Shown here one piece after another: positions 8,684 through 20,353 of a stretch of 64,000 nucleotides of DNA. Location of the stretch: positions 888,784-952,783 of the forward strand of contig NZ_SDMK01000002.1 of assembly GCF_004123295.1 (NCBI RefSeq), read 5' to 3'. Made by a program: the position numbers and the translations under genes. A model generated the notes under the pieces. It was not told where the DNA came from. It did not search any database and saw only the letters and a list, made by a program, of their open reading frames with translations. This DNA comes from Silvibacterium dinghuense (GTDB lineage Bacteria > Acidobacteriota > Terriglobia > Terriglobales > Acidobacteriaceae). The first letter of the stretch is position 1. Each line of letters begins with the position of its first letter.

Positions 8684-8730
8684 AGCCAAAGGCCCTGTTC
8701 ACCAGTGCGAACAGGGCCTTCGGCTTTTTT
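8684..8730. terminator. Long-stem terminator downstream of clpC
   Basis: AGCCAAAGGCCCTGTTC (8684-8700) pairs with GAACAGGGCCTTCGGCT (8709-8725) with one mismatch, 8-base loop. A T-run follows on the plus strand (8726-8730). On the minus strand, the clpC side, the hairpin ends in CTTTCTG, so termination there is probably weaker but still likely. Confidence 0.75.
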
Positions 8731-8742
8731 GCTTATGGTTCT

Positions 8743-11196
<2,454 letters not shown>

Positions 11197-11413
11197 GTTC
11201 CCCCTGGGAAAATCCCATGGCCTGGCCCGCCTCGCTACCGGTCCCTGCGGATTCTCCCGCCGGGTATCGGGGGCGTTGTGAGCCATCCTGCTGAGTCACC
11301 GTGCCGGACCGAAAAGTAGGTCCTCGAATCCAGCTCTGTTGGCACGGCCTTCGGGCGAAATGCGGTCGATTGCATCCCTCCCACATCCGGCTTTGGGCTT
11401 TCGCCCGCTGCCG

Positions 11414-12202
11414 TCACACCGGGACCGGCTCATTCGCCGGGGACCGCGGTGAAACTTCGTCCAGGCGCCCTTTCTTCAGGCGCAGAATCCTGTTACATCG
11501 TTCCGCCAACTCTGTATTGTGCGTCACAATCACTGACGTCAGATGGTGCGTATGATGCAACCTCTCGATCAGATCAAACACTACACCCGCCGTCCGGCTG
11601 TCCAAATCCCCCGTCGGTTCGTCCGCAAGTAACACCTTCGGTCCGGTCACCAGAGCCCGGGCCAGCGAAACCCGCTGCTGTTCGCCGCCGGACAACTCCC
11701 CCGCCCGATGCGTGGCGCGGTCCGCCAACTCCACCTCTGCCAGCCATTTGCGGGCTGCATCGTTGGCTTTCGCAGGGCTCTCCCCACGCGCCAGCAGCGG
11801 CATGGCGACATTCTCGAGCGCGGTAAATTCGGGCAGAAGGTAGTGAAACTGCCAGACATAGCCGACCTCGCGATTGCGAAAGGTGGCAGCCTGGCTGGAG
11901 GTCATATTTCTCAAGCGGATTGACGCGCAGTATACGTCACCGCTGGATGGGCTATCAAGGGCGCCGAGGATGTGCAGAAGCGTGCTTTTCCCCGCCCCGG
12001 ACTCGCCTACGATGGCCAGCATTTCCCCGGCCGGAACCTCAAAGCTCAGACCGTCGAACAGGACCAGTTTGCCCCGCCCCGTGGTGTACTCCTTCCGCAA
12101 ATCCACCACTTCGATGGCCTTTGGATGAGACGAGGGGGCAGAAGGTCGCAACGCGGGGAGCCCCTGCGGAGAAAACGACGAATCGGTCGAGGAAAGCTCC
12201 AT
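11414..12202 (-). CDS. LolD-like ABC transporter ATP-binding protein
   Basis: The ATG at 12202 gives 262 residues; a longer frame to 12250 exists but adds an unlikely N-terminus. After a ~28-residue polar extension comes a full ABC ATPase: Walker A GESGAGKS at 66-73, the Q-loop (WQFHYLLPEFTALENV), signature LSGGEQQRVSLARAL, Walker B VLLADEPTGDLDS and switch His in VIVTHN. These features fit the LolD/MacB (MacB-FtsE) group. LolD drives release of lipoproteins from the inner membrane through LolC/E. It is the last gene of a minus-strand run with a LolC/E permease 1.4 kb upstream, so they probably form one complex despite the phospholipase-like gene between them. Confidence 0.88.
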   Translation of the reverse strand: MELSSTDSSFSPQGLPALRPSAPSSHPKAIEVVDLRKEYTTGRGKLVLFDGLSFEVPAGEMLAIVGESGAGKSTLLHILGALDSPSSGDVYCASIRLRNMTSSQAATFRNREVGYVWQFHYLLPEFTALENVAMPLLARGESPAKANDAARKWLAEVELADRATHRAGELSGGEQQRVSLARALVTGPKVLLADEPTGDLDSRTAGVVFDLIERLHHTHHLTSVIVTHNTELAERCNRILRLKKGRLDEVSPRSPANEPVPV

Positions 12203-12325
12203 ATCTACCTGTATCACTCTTAAACGCAAAAGGGGAAAAAAGGTTTGCACCGGCCAGAGGATGAATTACGGAAAGTAGAGGCAGGCAAAAGACTTCCCTT
12301 TTGCGGATCGCTACAACCGGCACCG

Positions 12326-13621
12326 TCACTCCGCAGCATGCAGCGGCGCGGAAGGCATCGCATGCAGCGCGATCAGCTCCGTCTGCACCCGGCGCCACGC
12401 CTTCCGGTTCTTCCGCGTCGTAATCGGAGCGTTCGGATCGGCATAGTACGCCTCGATATCCTGCCGCAGAGACTCCGGCACAGGAACATCCGACCGTACC
12501 AGCCGGTCGAGCAGTCGCGCATAGGTCTTATCCGTCAGCGGATACGCCCCCGGCCGCACCGGGTAGCCGGTATCGAGATCGCGGTTTTCCAGCTGCATCG
12601 CCAGGCGCGGATCGACCTGGGGCTCGGCCGCAAGCCGGGCCAGGATCTGCTGATAGCGGTCTATCGTACGGTTCACGCTGACCACGTACTTCTCCTCCGT
12701 CTCCTGATTCGGTCCGCGAATCGCCAGGTACGACATCGGCCCGATCTTGGGCACGATCAGGATCAGAAAAGCCACCAGATGCGTCCGGATGCCAGGCTCT
12801 TTCCGGTATTGCTCCCAGCCATTCTGAAAGTCCGCATCGGACAACCGCTTTTCGAACTGCTGAAAATCAGGGGATGGCAGATCCGCGGGCATGCTCTTCC
12901 CGTGAAGCAGAACTTCGCCATACGCAAAATCCGGGACAAAGGTGCGGACAGCCCAGCGATAGCTCTGGGTAGCAGCCCTGCGGTCATGCACGATGCTGCG
13001 CAGTTCCAGGCCATAGGTCTCATAAAAGGCCTGGTCCAGCAGCCGCGAGGGCACGCGCAGCCCGATGTGCTGCAGGTAGGCCGAAGGCGCGAACCGCCGC
13101 TTGCTGAGCTGGTTCACATCAAAAGCGAATTCCGTCCGGACATGCCCATGCGGACTCTCGTCATAGGTGACAACCGGCCCATATTTCGCCGCGAGGCCGG
13201 GAAACTCGATCGCCGTCGAAGGATTCGTTGCATCCTGATGTCCGTAGCTGTCGCCCAGGTAATGGGAGAGCGCCCCGAGTGCGAAGGCCAGCTCGTCTAC
13301 GTCGCGCGCATCGCGAATCAGCGCCGCAACAAAGTCCCCGGTGCGCACGTAGTGCGTCAGCGCGCTGAAGAACTCCTTCCCGAAGGGGTAGTAGCCCGCA
13401 TCCTGGATCGCGCATCCGCCGTAAGCATAGGACTGCGCCCGGCGCAGCTCTTCTTCCGTCGTATGCGGATAGCGGCTCAACAGCACCGGCCGGATCGACT
13501 CACGCCAGGCAAGATCGACGATCTGCTGATGTGTCAGCACCGAATAACCGAAACCGGATTGCGCCATGCAGGGCAGAAGCAGTGCGGCAAGCAGAATCCG
13601 GCAGTGATGAAGAACGCGCAT
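12326..13621 (-). CDS. Secreted zinc-dependent phospholipase C-like protein
   Basis: The 431-residue protein has a signal peptide (RILLAALLLPCMAQSGFG). The mature part starts with a His near the N-terminus (YSVLTHQQIVDLAW) and continues with FFSALTHYVRTGDF and FALGALSHYLGDSYGHQDA. That His/Asp pattern is the zinc-site layout of the zinc-dependent phospholipase C/S1-P1 nuclease fold (PF00882-like). The family hydrolyses phospholipids or, in some members, has no known substrate. It starts 7 bp after the LolC/E stop codon and ends 123 bp before LolD, so it is embedded in a lipoprotein-transport-type operon. A periplasmic role linked to the envelope is an inference from that position. A second hydrophobic stretch (LVAFLILIVPKIGPMSYLA) may be structural or membrane-contacting. 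Confidence 0.75.
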   Translation of the reverse strand: MRVLHHCRILLAALLLPCMAQSGFGYSVLTHQQIVDLAWRESIRPVLLSRYPHTTEEELRRAQSYAYGGCAIQDAGYYPFGKEFFSALTHYVRTGDFVAALIRDARDVDELAFALGALSHYLGDSYGHQDATNPSTAIEFPGLAAKYGPVVTYDESPHGHVRTEFAFDVNQLSKRRFAPSAYLQHIGLRVPSRLLDQAFYETYGLELRSIVHDRRAATQSYRWAVRTFVPDFAYGEVLLHGKSMPADLPSPDFQQFEKRLSDADFQNGWEQYRKEPGIRTHLVAFLILIVPKIGPMSYLAIRGPNQETEEKYVVSVNRTIDRYQQILARLAAEPQVDPRLAMQLENRDLDTGYPVRPGAYPLTDKTYARLLDRLVRSDVPVPESLRQDIEAYYADPNAPITTRKNRKAWRRVQTELIALHAMPSAPLHAAE

Positions 13622-13628
13622 CGTGCAC

Positions 13629-14879
13629 CTATTCGTAGCGCAGCGCCTCAGCCGGCAGCACGCGCGCCGCCGAGCTCGAAGGATAGAGCGTCGCCAGCAG
13701 CGAAACCCCCAACGAAAGCGCCGTCACCAATACGCCATCGGACAGTCGCGGCGCAAACGGCAGATAGTCGATCGAATACACCTCCGCCGAAAGCGGAAAC
13801 CGATAGTGGCCGCCTATCCAACAGATGAGATACCCGAGAATCAGGCCGAAGATGGTACCGATCACGCTGATGAGAAATCCCTGCATCAGGAAGATGCGGC
13901 GGATCTGTGCCGGCTGCACACCCAGCGACATCAGCACCGCAATATCCTTGGTCTTCTCCATCACCATCATCGTCAGCGCGATCAGAATATTCAGCGCTGC
14001 CACACAGACAATCAGCCCGATCACGATGAAGGTCACCACCTGCTCAAGGCGCAGCGCGTGGAAGAGCTCGCGGTTCTGCTCCATCCAGTTCGTCGTCATG
14101 AAGCCCGGTCCCGCCGCCTGCTCAATCTCCTTCGCAATGCGATCGGCGTGGTAGAGATTATCGACTTTGAACGAGATCAGCGAAACCAGATCCGGCTCGC
14201 TGAAGAGCGTCTGCGCATCTTTCAGGCGCAGGAAGCCGAAATTCGAATCGTACTGATAAAAGCCGGAGTGAAAGATGCCCACAACGCGAAAGCGTTGCAG
14301 CTTGGGCAACAAACCATAGGGCGTCAGCGTCCCTTGCGGACTGATCGCCATCACCGTCGAGCCCACCGTCGCATCGATGGAGTCCGCAAGATCGCTGCCG
14401 ATCACAATCGGCGGCGTCGCCTCGCCTGCGACGCTGATTGTGTCCTGCGCATCCGGCGCAAGGTCTGCAGCCGAGCCGGCCTTCAGGTGATCGAGCAAAC
14501 CACTGACTGTTTTCTCATCGCCAGGAATGATGCCCTTCAGCATCGCACCGCCTGAGAGCGACCCGCGCGAAAGCAGCACCGGCTCATAAAGACCCGGCGC
14601 ATCCGCCGTGACATGAGGCAGATGGCGCAACCGCTCCGTAAGCGCGCGCCAGTCGCGGATGCCGTCATTCTGCACCCGCAGCAGATCCACGTGCGCCGTC
14701 GAGCTGACCAGACGATCCCGCAGATCGCGGGTCATGCCATTCGTAATGGCCAGCGCGATAATCAGCGACGCCACACCTACAGCCACGCCCACAATCGAAA
14801 TCACTGTAATAACGCCGACCACCGCCTGGCGGCGCTTGGCGCGAAGATAGCGGGCGGCAATGAAAAGTTCAAAACGCAT
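13629..14879 (-). CDS. LolC/LolE-family ABC transporter permease
   Basis: The 416-residue protein has the FtsX/MacB permease layout: one N-terminal transmembrane helix (GVITVISIVGVAVGVASLIIALAI), a ~230-residue periplasmic MacB-PCD domain, and three C-terminal helices (FIVIGLIVCVAALNILIAL; GFLISVIGTIFGLILGYLI; LVTALSLGVSLLATLYPSS). The start MRFELFIAARYLRAKRRQAVVGVIT is typical of LolC/E. It would pair with the LolD ATPase at 11414 to extract lipoproteins for transport to the outer membrane. Only one permease is present, so the complex may be a LolF-like homodimer, as in lineages with a single LolC/E. It lies 29 bp after the beta-propeller gene. Confidence 0.92.
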   Translation of the reverse strand: MRFELFIAARYLRAKRRQAVVGVITVISIVGVAVGVASLIIALAITNGMTRDLRDRLVSSTAHVDLLRVQNDGIRDWRALTERLRHLPHVTADAPGLYEPVLLSRGSLSGGAMLKGIIPGDEKTVSGLLDHLKAGSAADLAPDAQDTISVAGEATPPIVIGSDLADSIDATVGSTVMAISPQGTLTPYGLLPKLQRFRVVGIFHSGFYQYDSNFGFLRLKDAQTLFSEPDLVSLISFKVDNLYHADRIAKEIEQAAGPGFMTTNWMEQNRELFHALRLEQVVTFIVIGLIVCVAALNILIALTMMVMEKTKDIAVLMSLGVQPAQIRRIFLMQGFLISVIGTIFGLILGYLICWIGGHYRFPLSAEVYSIDYLPFAPRLSDGVLVTALSLGVSLLATLYPSSSAARVLPAEALRYE

Positions 14880-14908
14880 GACTGATCTTTTTTCTCACTT
14901 CCGCGCTC

Positions 14909-17122
14909 TTAGCGCACCACGCTCTTTGCGGCCACCATATTGTCATAGCGGTCATATACGCGCACCGTAACCGTGTGCTCGCTCGCATTCACCGGAGCAG
15001 GCTCGCCCGGCTGTAGCGGATGCAGCGTTGCATCGAAGGCATAATGCTCGGTCAGCGAGTCGGAGATATGGCCGACCGGCTCGACATACTGCCACGGCCC
15101 TGCATCCACGGAGTACTCCGCATGATCGATCGGCGTCGCGGCATCCGTAGCTGAAAGCTCGACATGAATCCTGCCTGTAACCAGTTTCGCCGTCATGCCT
15201 GTGATATTCGGCGGCGTCGTATCGATCACAAACCGCTCGCTCACTCGCTCGCCGCTCAGCGCATCGCCCGGATTATGCGAAGGCGCATCGCTGGCCACGA
15301 TCTTCAGGTGATACGGCCCATCGGGCAAAGCGGCGGCGTCAAAGGTGAGGAAGCGGTCCGTCACCTTGTCCTTCAGGAGCTGCCAGTTCTGCTCGCCATC
15401 GCCGCGATAGTAAATCGAGAAGACAAGATCGTCGCCATTGTCGTCATGCGCGAGCCAGCGCGCCGTCACTGCCGACTTGTCGCGAATGCCGGGCAACGGC
15501 TCACGCCCGGGCTCCTGTCCCAGGTTGATGATCCCTGCGTTCTGCGGTGTGGGAAAGTTGATTGTCGTAGGCTGAGGCAAGGACGGCATCGCAGCAGCCG
15601 TATTTGCTCGCACGCCCGTCTGCACCACAATCTCATCGACCACCGGAGCCACATTCACCGGCAGATAGTTCACTCCGACAGAATCCAGATTGGCGCCCGG
15701 ATGCAGCACAGCCTTCCACTGTACGAAACGCGCCGCATCGACACCGATCGCACCGTCATTCGGCGTCACCTTTTTCCAGTCGCTCCAAGCTCGCTCGGGG
15801 TTTTCAATGTTTCCAGCGCGGGCATAAAGCTCAAAGGCCGAAGCCGGAGCCGCAGCGGAAGAATCCACCTCGGCGCGTCCCCACTGCGAGAAGACTCCGG
15901 CATCGAAGACATCGCTGGTGTAGCTGCCGTCTGGCGCGTCGTCATGCGAGAGCAGATAGAGCTTGCCGGTGTTCGCAGTCGCTACCCACGTCCCCCGCGC
16001 CGTGTCCGCAAAGCCCGTCGCCTGCGAGGAATCGAGGTGCACAATATCCGCAAAGGTGCCATCTTCCTGGATGCGATAGATTCGCCCGCGATTGCCGGTC
16101 GCCGCGACAAGTCCCTGCGGCGTCCAGCGCAGCGCGTAAACAATATCGTCATGCCCGGACCAGAGCTTGCGCGGCGCGCCATTCGCGGCAATCTCTACAA
16201 TCTCCGAGCCATCGGGAATCACCGTGTTGCCGTTGAATGCCTGCACCGAACCCGGCTGCACAACTGTAATCGTCGCTGTAACAGATACATTTCCCTGTAC
16301 CGGCAGCGTCGGCAGCGAGTTGTGCCCCTTCTCGCCCACCGCGGCGGCGTAGACCGCTCCCTGCGGTGAAACGGCTACCGAGGTGATCTCACGCTTCGGT
16401 GCGTCATAGATCACATATCCCTTGCCATTGCGATCGATGCGGTACACCAGCCCGGTGCCGTCCGAACCTGCGATGAGATTGCCATCCGGCGCAAAGGCCA
16501 GCGAGCGGATATGCTCCTCGTCGCTCTTGAAAAAGAGCTCTGGCTTGCCGCCAGGCGCAACCCGGTACACCGCCGCCGGTCCGCCGGCCGCGATGTAGAG
16601 CCGTCCCTGCGCATCGAAAGCCATGTCCCAGACATACTTCGGCTTCTCCTGCGTAGCGGCAGGATCGAAAACCAGCGTGGCATTCTCTTCGGTGCGATCC
16701 GTTGCCTGCGGATCGAGCCGGTACACCTTGCCCGAGGGCAACGTCGCCGCATACACCGCACCATCCGGCCCGACACGCACCGCCTGCACGCTCAGATCTT
16801 TCGTCGTGAAGAGCTTCGTCGTCTTGCCATCGGGAGTAATGCGCAGCACCGTAGCCGGTGTCCCGGTGGCGACATACGCGTTCCCGTCCTTATCGGCGGC
16901 AACGGACCAGAGATAAGTCGAAGGCGTCGTGGTGACAAGGCGGCTCGAAGGTCCGGCAATCAGGTGGCCGTCGCTGGTGATCGCGACCCCTTCAGGCTTT
17001 CCCTTTTCCAGCTCTTCATAGCTGGATTGCAACCAGAGCTTCGTGCCCTGCGCATGCAGGTGCAATGGGAAGAGGGAGAATGCGAAGAGAGGAAGAAGGA
17101 GTGCCGAAGACCGACGCATCAT
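14909..17122 (-). CDS. Secreted NHL/WD40-type beta-propeller protein
   Basis: The 737-residue protein has a signal peptide (LLLPLFAFSLFPLHLHAQ). Residues ~45-400 contain repeating blades such as VAADKDGNAYVATG, VRVGPDGAVYAATLP, MAFDAQGRLYIAAGG, LAFAPDGNLIAGSDG and VAVSPQGAVYAAAVG, the pattern of a six- to eight-bladed beta-propeller. The C-terminal third looks like beta-sandwich (fibronectin/Ig-like) domains (ARWLAHDDNGDDLVFSIYYRGDG, then DTTPPNITGM). No catalytic motif is seen; a binding or scaffold role in the periplasm is inferred. It is the first gene of the run that continues with LolC/E, the phospholipase-like gene and LolD, with only 29 bp to the next gene. Confidence 0.75.
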   Translation of the reverse strand: MMRRSSALLLPLFAFSLFPLHLHAQGTKLWLQSSYEELEKGKPEGVAITSDGHLIAGPSSRLVTTTPSTYLWSVAADKDGNAYVATGTPATVLRITPDGKTTKLFTTKDLSVQAVRVGPDGAVYAATLPSGKVYRLDPQATDRTEENATLVFDPAATQEKPKYVWDMAFDAQGRLYIAAGGPAAVYRVAPGGKPELFFKSDEEHIRSLAFAPDGNLIAGSDGTGLVYRIDRNGKGYVIYDAPKREITSVAVSPQGAVYAAAVGEKGHNSLPTLPVQGNVSVTATITVVQPGSVQAFNGNTVIPDGSEIVEIAANGAPRKLWSGHDDIVYALRWTPQGLVAATGNRGRIYRIQEDGTFADIVHLDSSQATGFADTARGTWVATANTGKLYLLSHDDAPDGSYTSDVFDAGVFSQWGRAEVDSSAAAPASAFELYARAGNIENPERAWSDWKKVTPNDGAIGVDAARFVQWKAVLHPGANLDSVGVNYLPVNVAPVVDEIVVQTGVRANTAAAMPSLPQPTTINFPTPQNAGIINLGQEPGREPLPGIRDKSAVTARWLAHDDNGDDLVFSIYYRGDGEQNWQLLKDKVTDRFLTFDAAALPDGPYHLKIVASDAPSHNPGDALSGERVSERFVIDTTPPNITGMTAKLVTGRIHVELSATDAATPIDHAEYSVDAGPWQYVEPVGHISDSLTEHYAFDATLHPLQPGEPAPVNASEHTVTVRVYDRYDNMVAAKSVVR

Positions 17123-17167
17123 GCTGCAAAAAGTCTAGCAGTGATGCGGGAACGACCCCAATGTCTT

Positions 17168-17199
17168 GTCATCCCGACCGGAGCGGAGCGAAGTGGAGG
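17168..17199 (+). repeat. Dispersed repeat, family A single arm
   Basis: GTCATCCCGACCGGAGCGGA, continuing GCGAAGTGGAGG, matches both arms of the palindrome at 8387-8504. Here only one arm is present. It lies between the propeller gene start and the alcohol dehydrogenase. Confidence 0.65.
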
Positions 17200-17265
17200 G
17201 GTCTGCTGTTTTCCAGTCGCATGGGAGCAGTGGCATGAGGCGCAATCGCCCGGACGGCCAGTCCC

Positions 17266-17319
17266 GCGACCAGAGGGAGCGGAGGCCGAAGGCAATCCGC
17301 CCTACGCGGAGCAGCCGCC
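17266..17319 (+). repeat. Dispersed intergenic repeat, family B copy 3
   Basis: The core GGAGCGGAGGCCGAAGGCAA followed by CCTACGCGGAGCAG matches 4777-4829 closely and 7189-7239 more loosely. It directly follows a family A arm, so two repeat families are nested in the same spacer. Confidence 0.6.
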
Positions 17320-17327
17320 CTGAGCGG

Positions 17328-18335
17328 TTAGTTTCCCAGCACCGCGCGGTAGCGAAGCTGCCCCTTGCGCAGCCGTCCCAGCGCCTGGTTGGCCTCGGAC
17401 ATGCGGAAACTCTCAATGCGAGCCCGGATATTGTGGCGCGCGGCCACATCGAGCATCTCGGCAATGCGGCCCGGGCTGCCCGTGTTCGATCCGCAGACGC
17501 TGCGCTGCACCGAGATCAGCGGAAAGCCCGGGAGCGAGATCGGCTTCTCCGGTGCGCCGACAAAACAGAGCGTGCCATGCGGACGGAGCGTCTGCACGAA
17601 TGCGGCCCAGTCAAGATCCGCTGTAATGGTCGAGATAATAAGGTCGAAGCTGCCCGTCAGCTCCTTGATGGACTTCGACTCGCGCGAGTTCACAAAATGA
17701 TGCGCGCCCAGCTCGCGAGCCTCCTGCTCCTTCGAGGCAGACGTGGAAATTGCCGTCACCTCCGCGCCGAAGACGCGGGCGAACTGCACCGCAAGGTGCC
17801 CCAATCCCCCCAGGCCGATGATGCCCACGCGCGAGGTCGGGTTAATGCCCAGGCTGCGCAGCGGCGAATATACCGTGATACCCGCGCACAACAACGGCGC
17901 CGTCGTATCGCTCTCCAGCGACTCCGGCAGCGGCACCGCAAAACGCGCATTCACGCGGATCGCATCGGCAAAACCGCCATGCCGATGCACGCAGGTCGGC
18001 TGAGCGCTGGCGCAGAGATTCTCTTCTCCCTTGCGGCACCATTCGCAGCGTCCGCAGGAGTTGGCCTGCCACCCAATGCCCACGCGCGTCCCCACCTCCA
18101 GCCCGAGCACCGCCGAGCCCACCGCCGAAACCATGCCCACGATCTCATGGCCGGGGATCAGCGGATACTGGCTGATGCCCCAGTCATTGTCGATGAGGTG
18201 AGCATCGGAATGGCAGACGCCACAATGCGAGATGCGCACTTCCACGTCGTAGGGATTCAGTTCGCCGGTTTTGTACTTGAAGGGCAGGAGTTCCGCCCCG
18301 GCTGCGTGCACAGCATAGCCCTGAATGAATGACAT
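17328..18335 (-). CDS. Zinc-dependent NAD(P)-alcohol dehydrogenase (cinnamyl-alcohol dehydrogenase/YahK type)
   Basis: The ATG at 18335 gives 335 residues, a normal length for this medium-chain dehydrogenase subgroup; the open frame extends to 18392 without a better start. The catalytic zinc ligands are visible as Cys38 in HCGVCHSDAH and His63/Glu64 in GHEIVG. The structural zinc site has four cysteines at 94, 97, 100 and 108. The Rossmann motif GIIGLGGLGHLA follows. The ending of the chain and the CVHRHGGFADAIRVN block fit aldehyde reductases of the YahK/CAD group, which reduce aldehydes with NADPH in the cytoplasm. The true substrate cannot be told. No linked pathway gene is adjacent; the S55 peptidase gene lies 68 bp upstream on the same strand. 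Confidence 0.92.
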   Translation of the reverse strand: MSFIQGYAVHAAGAELLPFKYKTGELNPYDVEVRISHCGVCHSDAHLIDNDWGISQYPLIPGHEIVGMVSAVGSAVLGLEVGTRVGIGWQANSCGRCEWCRKGEENLCASAQPTCVHRHGGFADAIRVNARFAVPLPESLESDTTAPLLCAGITVYSPLRSLGINPTSRVGIIGLGGLGHLAVQFARVFGAEVTAISTSASKEQEARELGAHHFVNSRESKSIKELTGSFDLIISTITADLDWAAFVQTLRPHGTLCFVGAPEKPISLPGFPLISVQRSVCGSNTGSPGRIAEMLDVAARHNIRARIESFRMSEANQALGRLRKGQLRYRAVLGN

Positions 18336-18403
18336 TGCGTCCAACCTGTCGATGATGCGGATCGGAATGCCGGCTGAAAAATCCGCCGGCACGAAGGTCC
18401 AAC

Positions 18404-20299
18404 CTATTCTACCCGGATTGCTATCACCTGCTGACCATTCAAAACAGCATCGACCGGAAGCGATGCCAGAGGAATCGCAGACTCGCCATTCAAAGACACA
18501 GAATGATGATCATGTCCGGGCTCCAGAGCGTTGGCCAGCGAAAGCGGAACAGCCGTCAGCGTACGCCCTTCCATGCCGATCTGCGGATCGGGAGCGAGCA
18601 GCGTTACATAGAGCCGGTCGCTCGCATGCTGAGCATTCAGCTGCGCAATCGTCGCCGTCACATCGAGACCGGGCCCACCCATCTGCGGCGGCTGCAGGAT
18701 ACGGTCGAGCGTGGCCCCATCACTCACCAGCAGGCGCACCTTGCCGCTGGGCAGGTTGGCAGGCAGCGTAATGGGGATGAGCACATTTTTCACCTCGCCA
18801 TGCCAGGGCTGGAGCGTCACCTGCACGGAAATCGTACTGCCCGCCTTCGCCTCGTTCCGGTCAATGGTCGCCTGCTGAATCTCCACCGTGCGACGGCCGG
18901 GGATCGCCTCCACATCGACCGCGATGCCTTCGATCGGTGTGCGCCGCCCGGCATTCTCATACAGCTTCGTGAACGACTGCCCCAGCACCACCGCGGCCAT
19001 CAGGCTTGCCGGAGCAAGATCGGAGGGAGCAATCAGGTTTTCCAGCTGCACCTCCGGATAGCCCTTAAGCCGCACCTGCGCACGAATGCGGTAGGTCGTC
19101 TCCGCGGCATAATGATTCGACTCCATCAGCCCCTGGTATACCGACACCATCACCGCCGAAGGCGTGACCTGTTCCTGATCGACAACCTCCAGGTGCAGCG
19201 TCTTCGCATCCGCTAAGCTTCCCTGCTGCGCGATATGCACCGTCAGAGGAATCATGCGCGCATCCAGATGAAACTGCCCCATGATCGCCGTCTCGCGATC
19301 CTGCGTAAAGGAGCCGATCGTCGACGTTGTGTTCACAATCTTGAAGGCGTTGTATTCCGAAGGCAGGGTCGCTACCACGTCGGCGCGCGTCATCGGCATC
19401 GAAACCGGACCGAACTGCGTAATCGGATGCCCGCAGGCCAGCAGATGCTTCGCATCCACGTAGGTCACCGTGCAGGTCGCAGCAATGTCCAGATCGCCGC
19501 GCACCAGGATCGCACTCACCGCCGAGCCCGGAATCACCGGATCACCGGCACTCGCCGCATCGTCGGCCTCTGACCCCGCCCCGCCGATACCGGCCACCGG
19601 CATCAAGCCCAGGTCGGGCGCATGCTCCTTCCAAAGCTGCAACGCCTCCGGAGCAAATCCCGAGAAGATCAGCGGTGTATCAATCGGCCGGATCAGCGAA
19701 GCACCCGGAACCAGCGCGGCAAGCGAAGCATCCCCCGTTTCTCTCCTGGACACACCCGCAGCCACCGCCTCCGATGCAACTGGAGCGCCCGCACGCGCTT
19801 CTGCCACCTGCATCGTCTCTTCAGAGACCTCGTCACGCACCTGCAGCATCTGCTCAATCGGCGTGATGCCGCAGATCGGCTCCTTGCTGAAGACGCCGAT
19901 GCGATAGGCCAGCGCGCCGGCAAGCTTGCCATCTATATAGACAGGGCTGCCGCTCATGCCCGCGACCACCCCGGTATATTCCGGCTTCTGGCCATGGAGC
20001 CGCGCCAGAATCATGTCCTGATGCGGGCCGATGGCATTGTGCAGCACGCCGAGAATTTCAACATCCATGGGCTCGGGCGCTGTGCCTTCAAAGACCGTCC
20101 ATGCCGTCCCATGCAGGCCGCGATGCACCTGCGACAGGGGAAAAACCGTATTGGAAGGAGGCGGAACAGGAGTCTCCGCCTGAAGCGCTGCGCAAGAAAC
20201 ACAGGCAAGAGCCAGCACGAGCCGGGACGTACGGCGAAGGAGGTCCAAAGTCAGACGGTGCACGCTTTTTAGACTAGAGCAAAGCAGGCTCCGAGGCAC
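18404..20299 (-). CDS. Secreted S55 (SpoIVB-type) peptidase domain protein
   Basis: The 631-residue protein starts at a GTG (no ATG fits) and carries a signal peptide (RLVLALACVSCAALQAE). Residues ~50-290 match the SpoIVB S55 serine peptidase: VVAGMSGSPVYIDGKLAG at 111-128 contains the SGS nucleophile block, and CGHPITQFGPVSMPM follows later. In sporulating Bacillus, SpoIVB is a signalling protease; in Acidobacteriota the domain is common and unrelated to sporulation. The C-terminal ~300 residues form beta-sandwich-like repeats without a recognised name. The true start may be a few codons downstream. It is divergent from the VWA gene, with 54 bp between the chosen starts. Confidence 0.85.
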   Translation of the reverse strand: MPRSLLCSSLKSVHRLTLDLLRRTSRLVLALACVSCAALQAETPVPPPSNTVFPLSQVHRGLHGTAWTVFEGTAPEPMDVEILGVLHNAIGPHQDMILARLHGQKPEYTGVVAGMSGSPVYIDGKLAGALAYRIGVFSKEPICGITPIEQMLQVRDEVSEETMQVAEARAGAPVASEAVAAGVSRRETGDASLAALVPGASLIRPIDTPLIFSGFAPEALQLWKEHAPDLGLMPVAGIGGAGSEADDAASAGDPVIPGSAVSAILVRGDLDIAATCTVTYVDAKHLLACGHPITQFGPVSMPMTRADVVATLPSEYNAFKIVNTTSTIGSFTQDRETAIMGQFHLDARMIPLTVHIAQQGSLADAKTLHLEVVDQEQVTPSAVMVSVYQGLMESNHYAAETTYRIRAQVRLKGYPEVQLENLIAPSDLAPASLMAAVVLGQSFTKLYENAGRRTPIEGIAVDVEAIPGRRTVEIQQATIDRNEAKAGSTISVQVTLQPWHGEVKNVLIPITLPANLPSGKVRLLVSDGATLDRILQPPQMGGPGLDVTATIAQLNAQHASDRLYVTLLAPDPQIGMEGRTLTAVPLSLANALEPGHDHHSVSLNGESAIPLASLPVDAVLNGQQVIAIRVE

Positions 20300-20353
20300 A
20301 GATCACATCCCGCTTGCTGAGAACCGGCCTTGAGACCACAATGGTGGCTAGCC

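Larger units (their letters stand above)
8355..8742. other. 388-bp gene-free region: palindromic repeat and terminator
   Basis: This stretch holds a long imperfect palindrome (8387-8504), a third partial copy (8519-8536), ~150 bases without clear features, and the terminator for clpC at 8684-8730. The open frames here encode only translated repeat sequence and are not genes. Confidence 0.7.

Noticed and set aside
8388-8702. 104-codon minus-strand ORF
   Set aside because: It translates the family A repeat (VIPTGAKRSGG-like text); the same peptide appears from the repeat at 17168.
12245-13828. 527-codon plus-strand ORF
   Set aside because: Lies antisense to the phospholipase-like and LolC/E genes; low-complexity Arg/Gln composition and no start signal.
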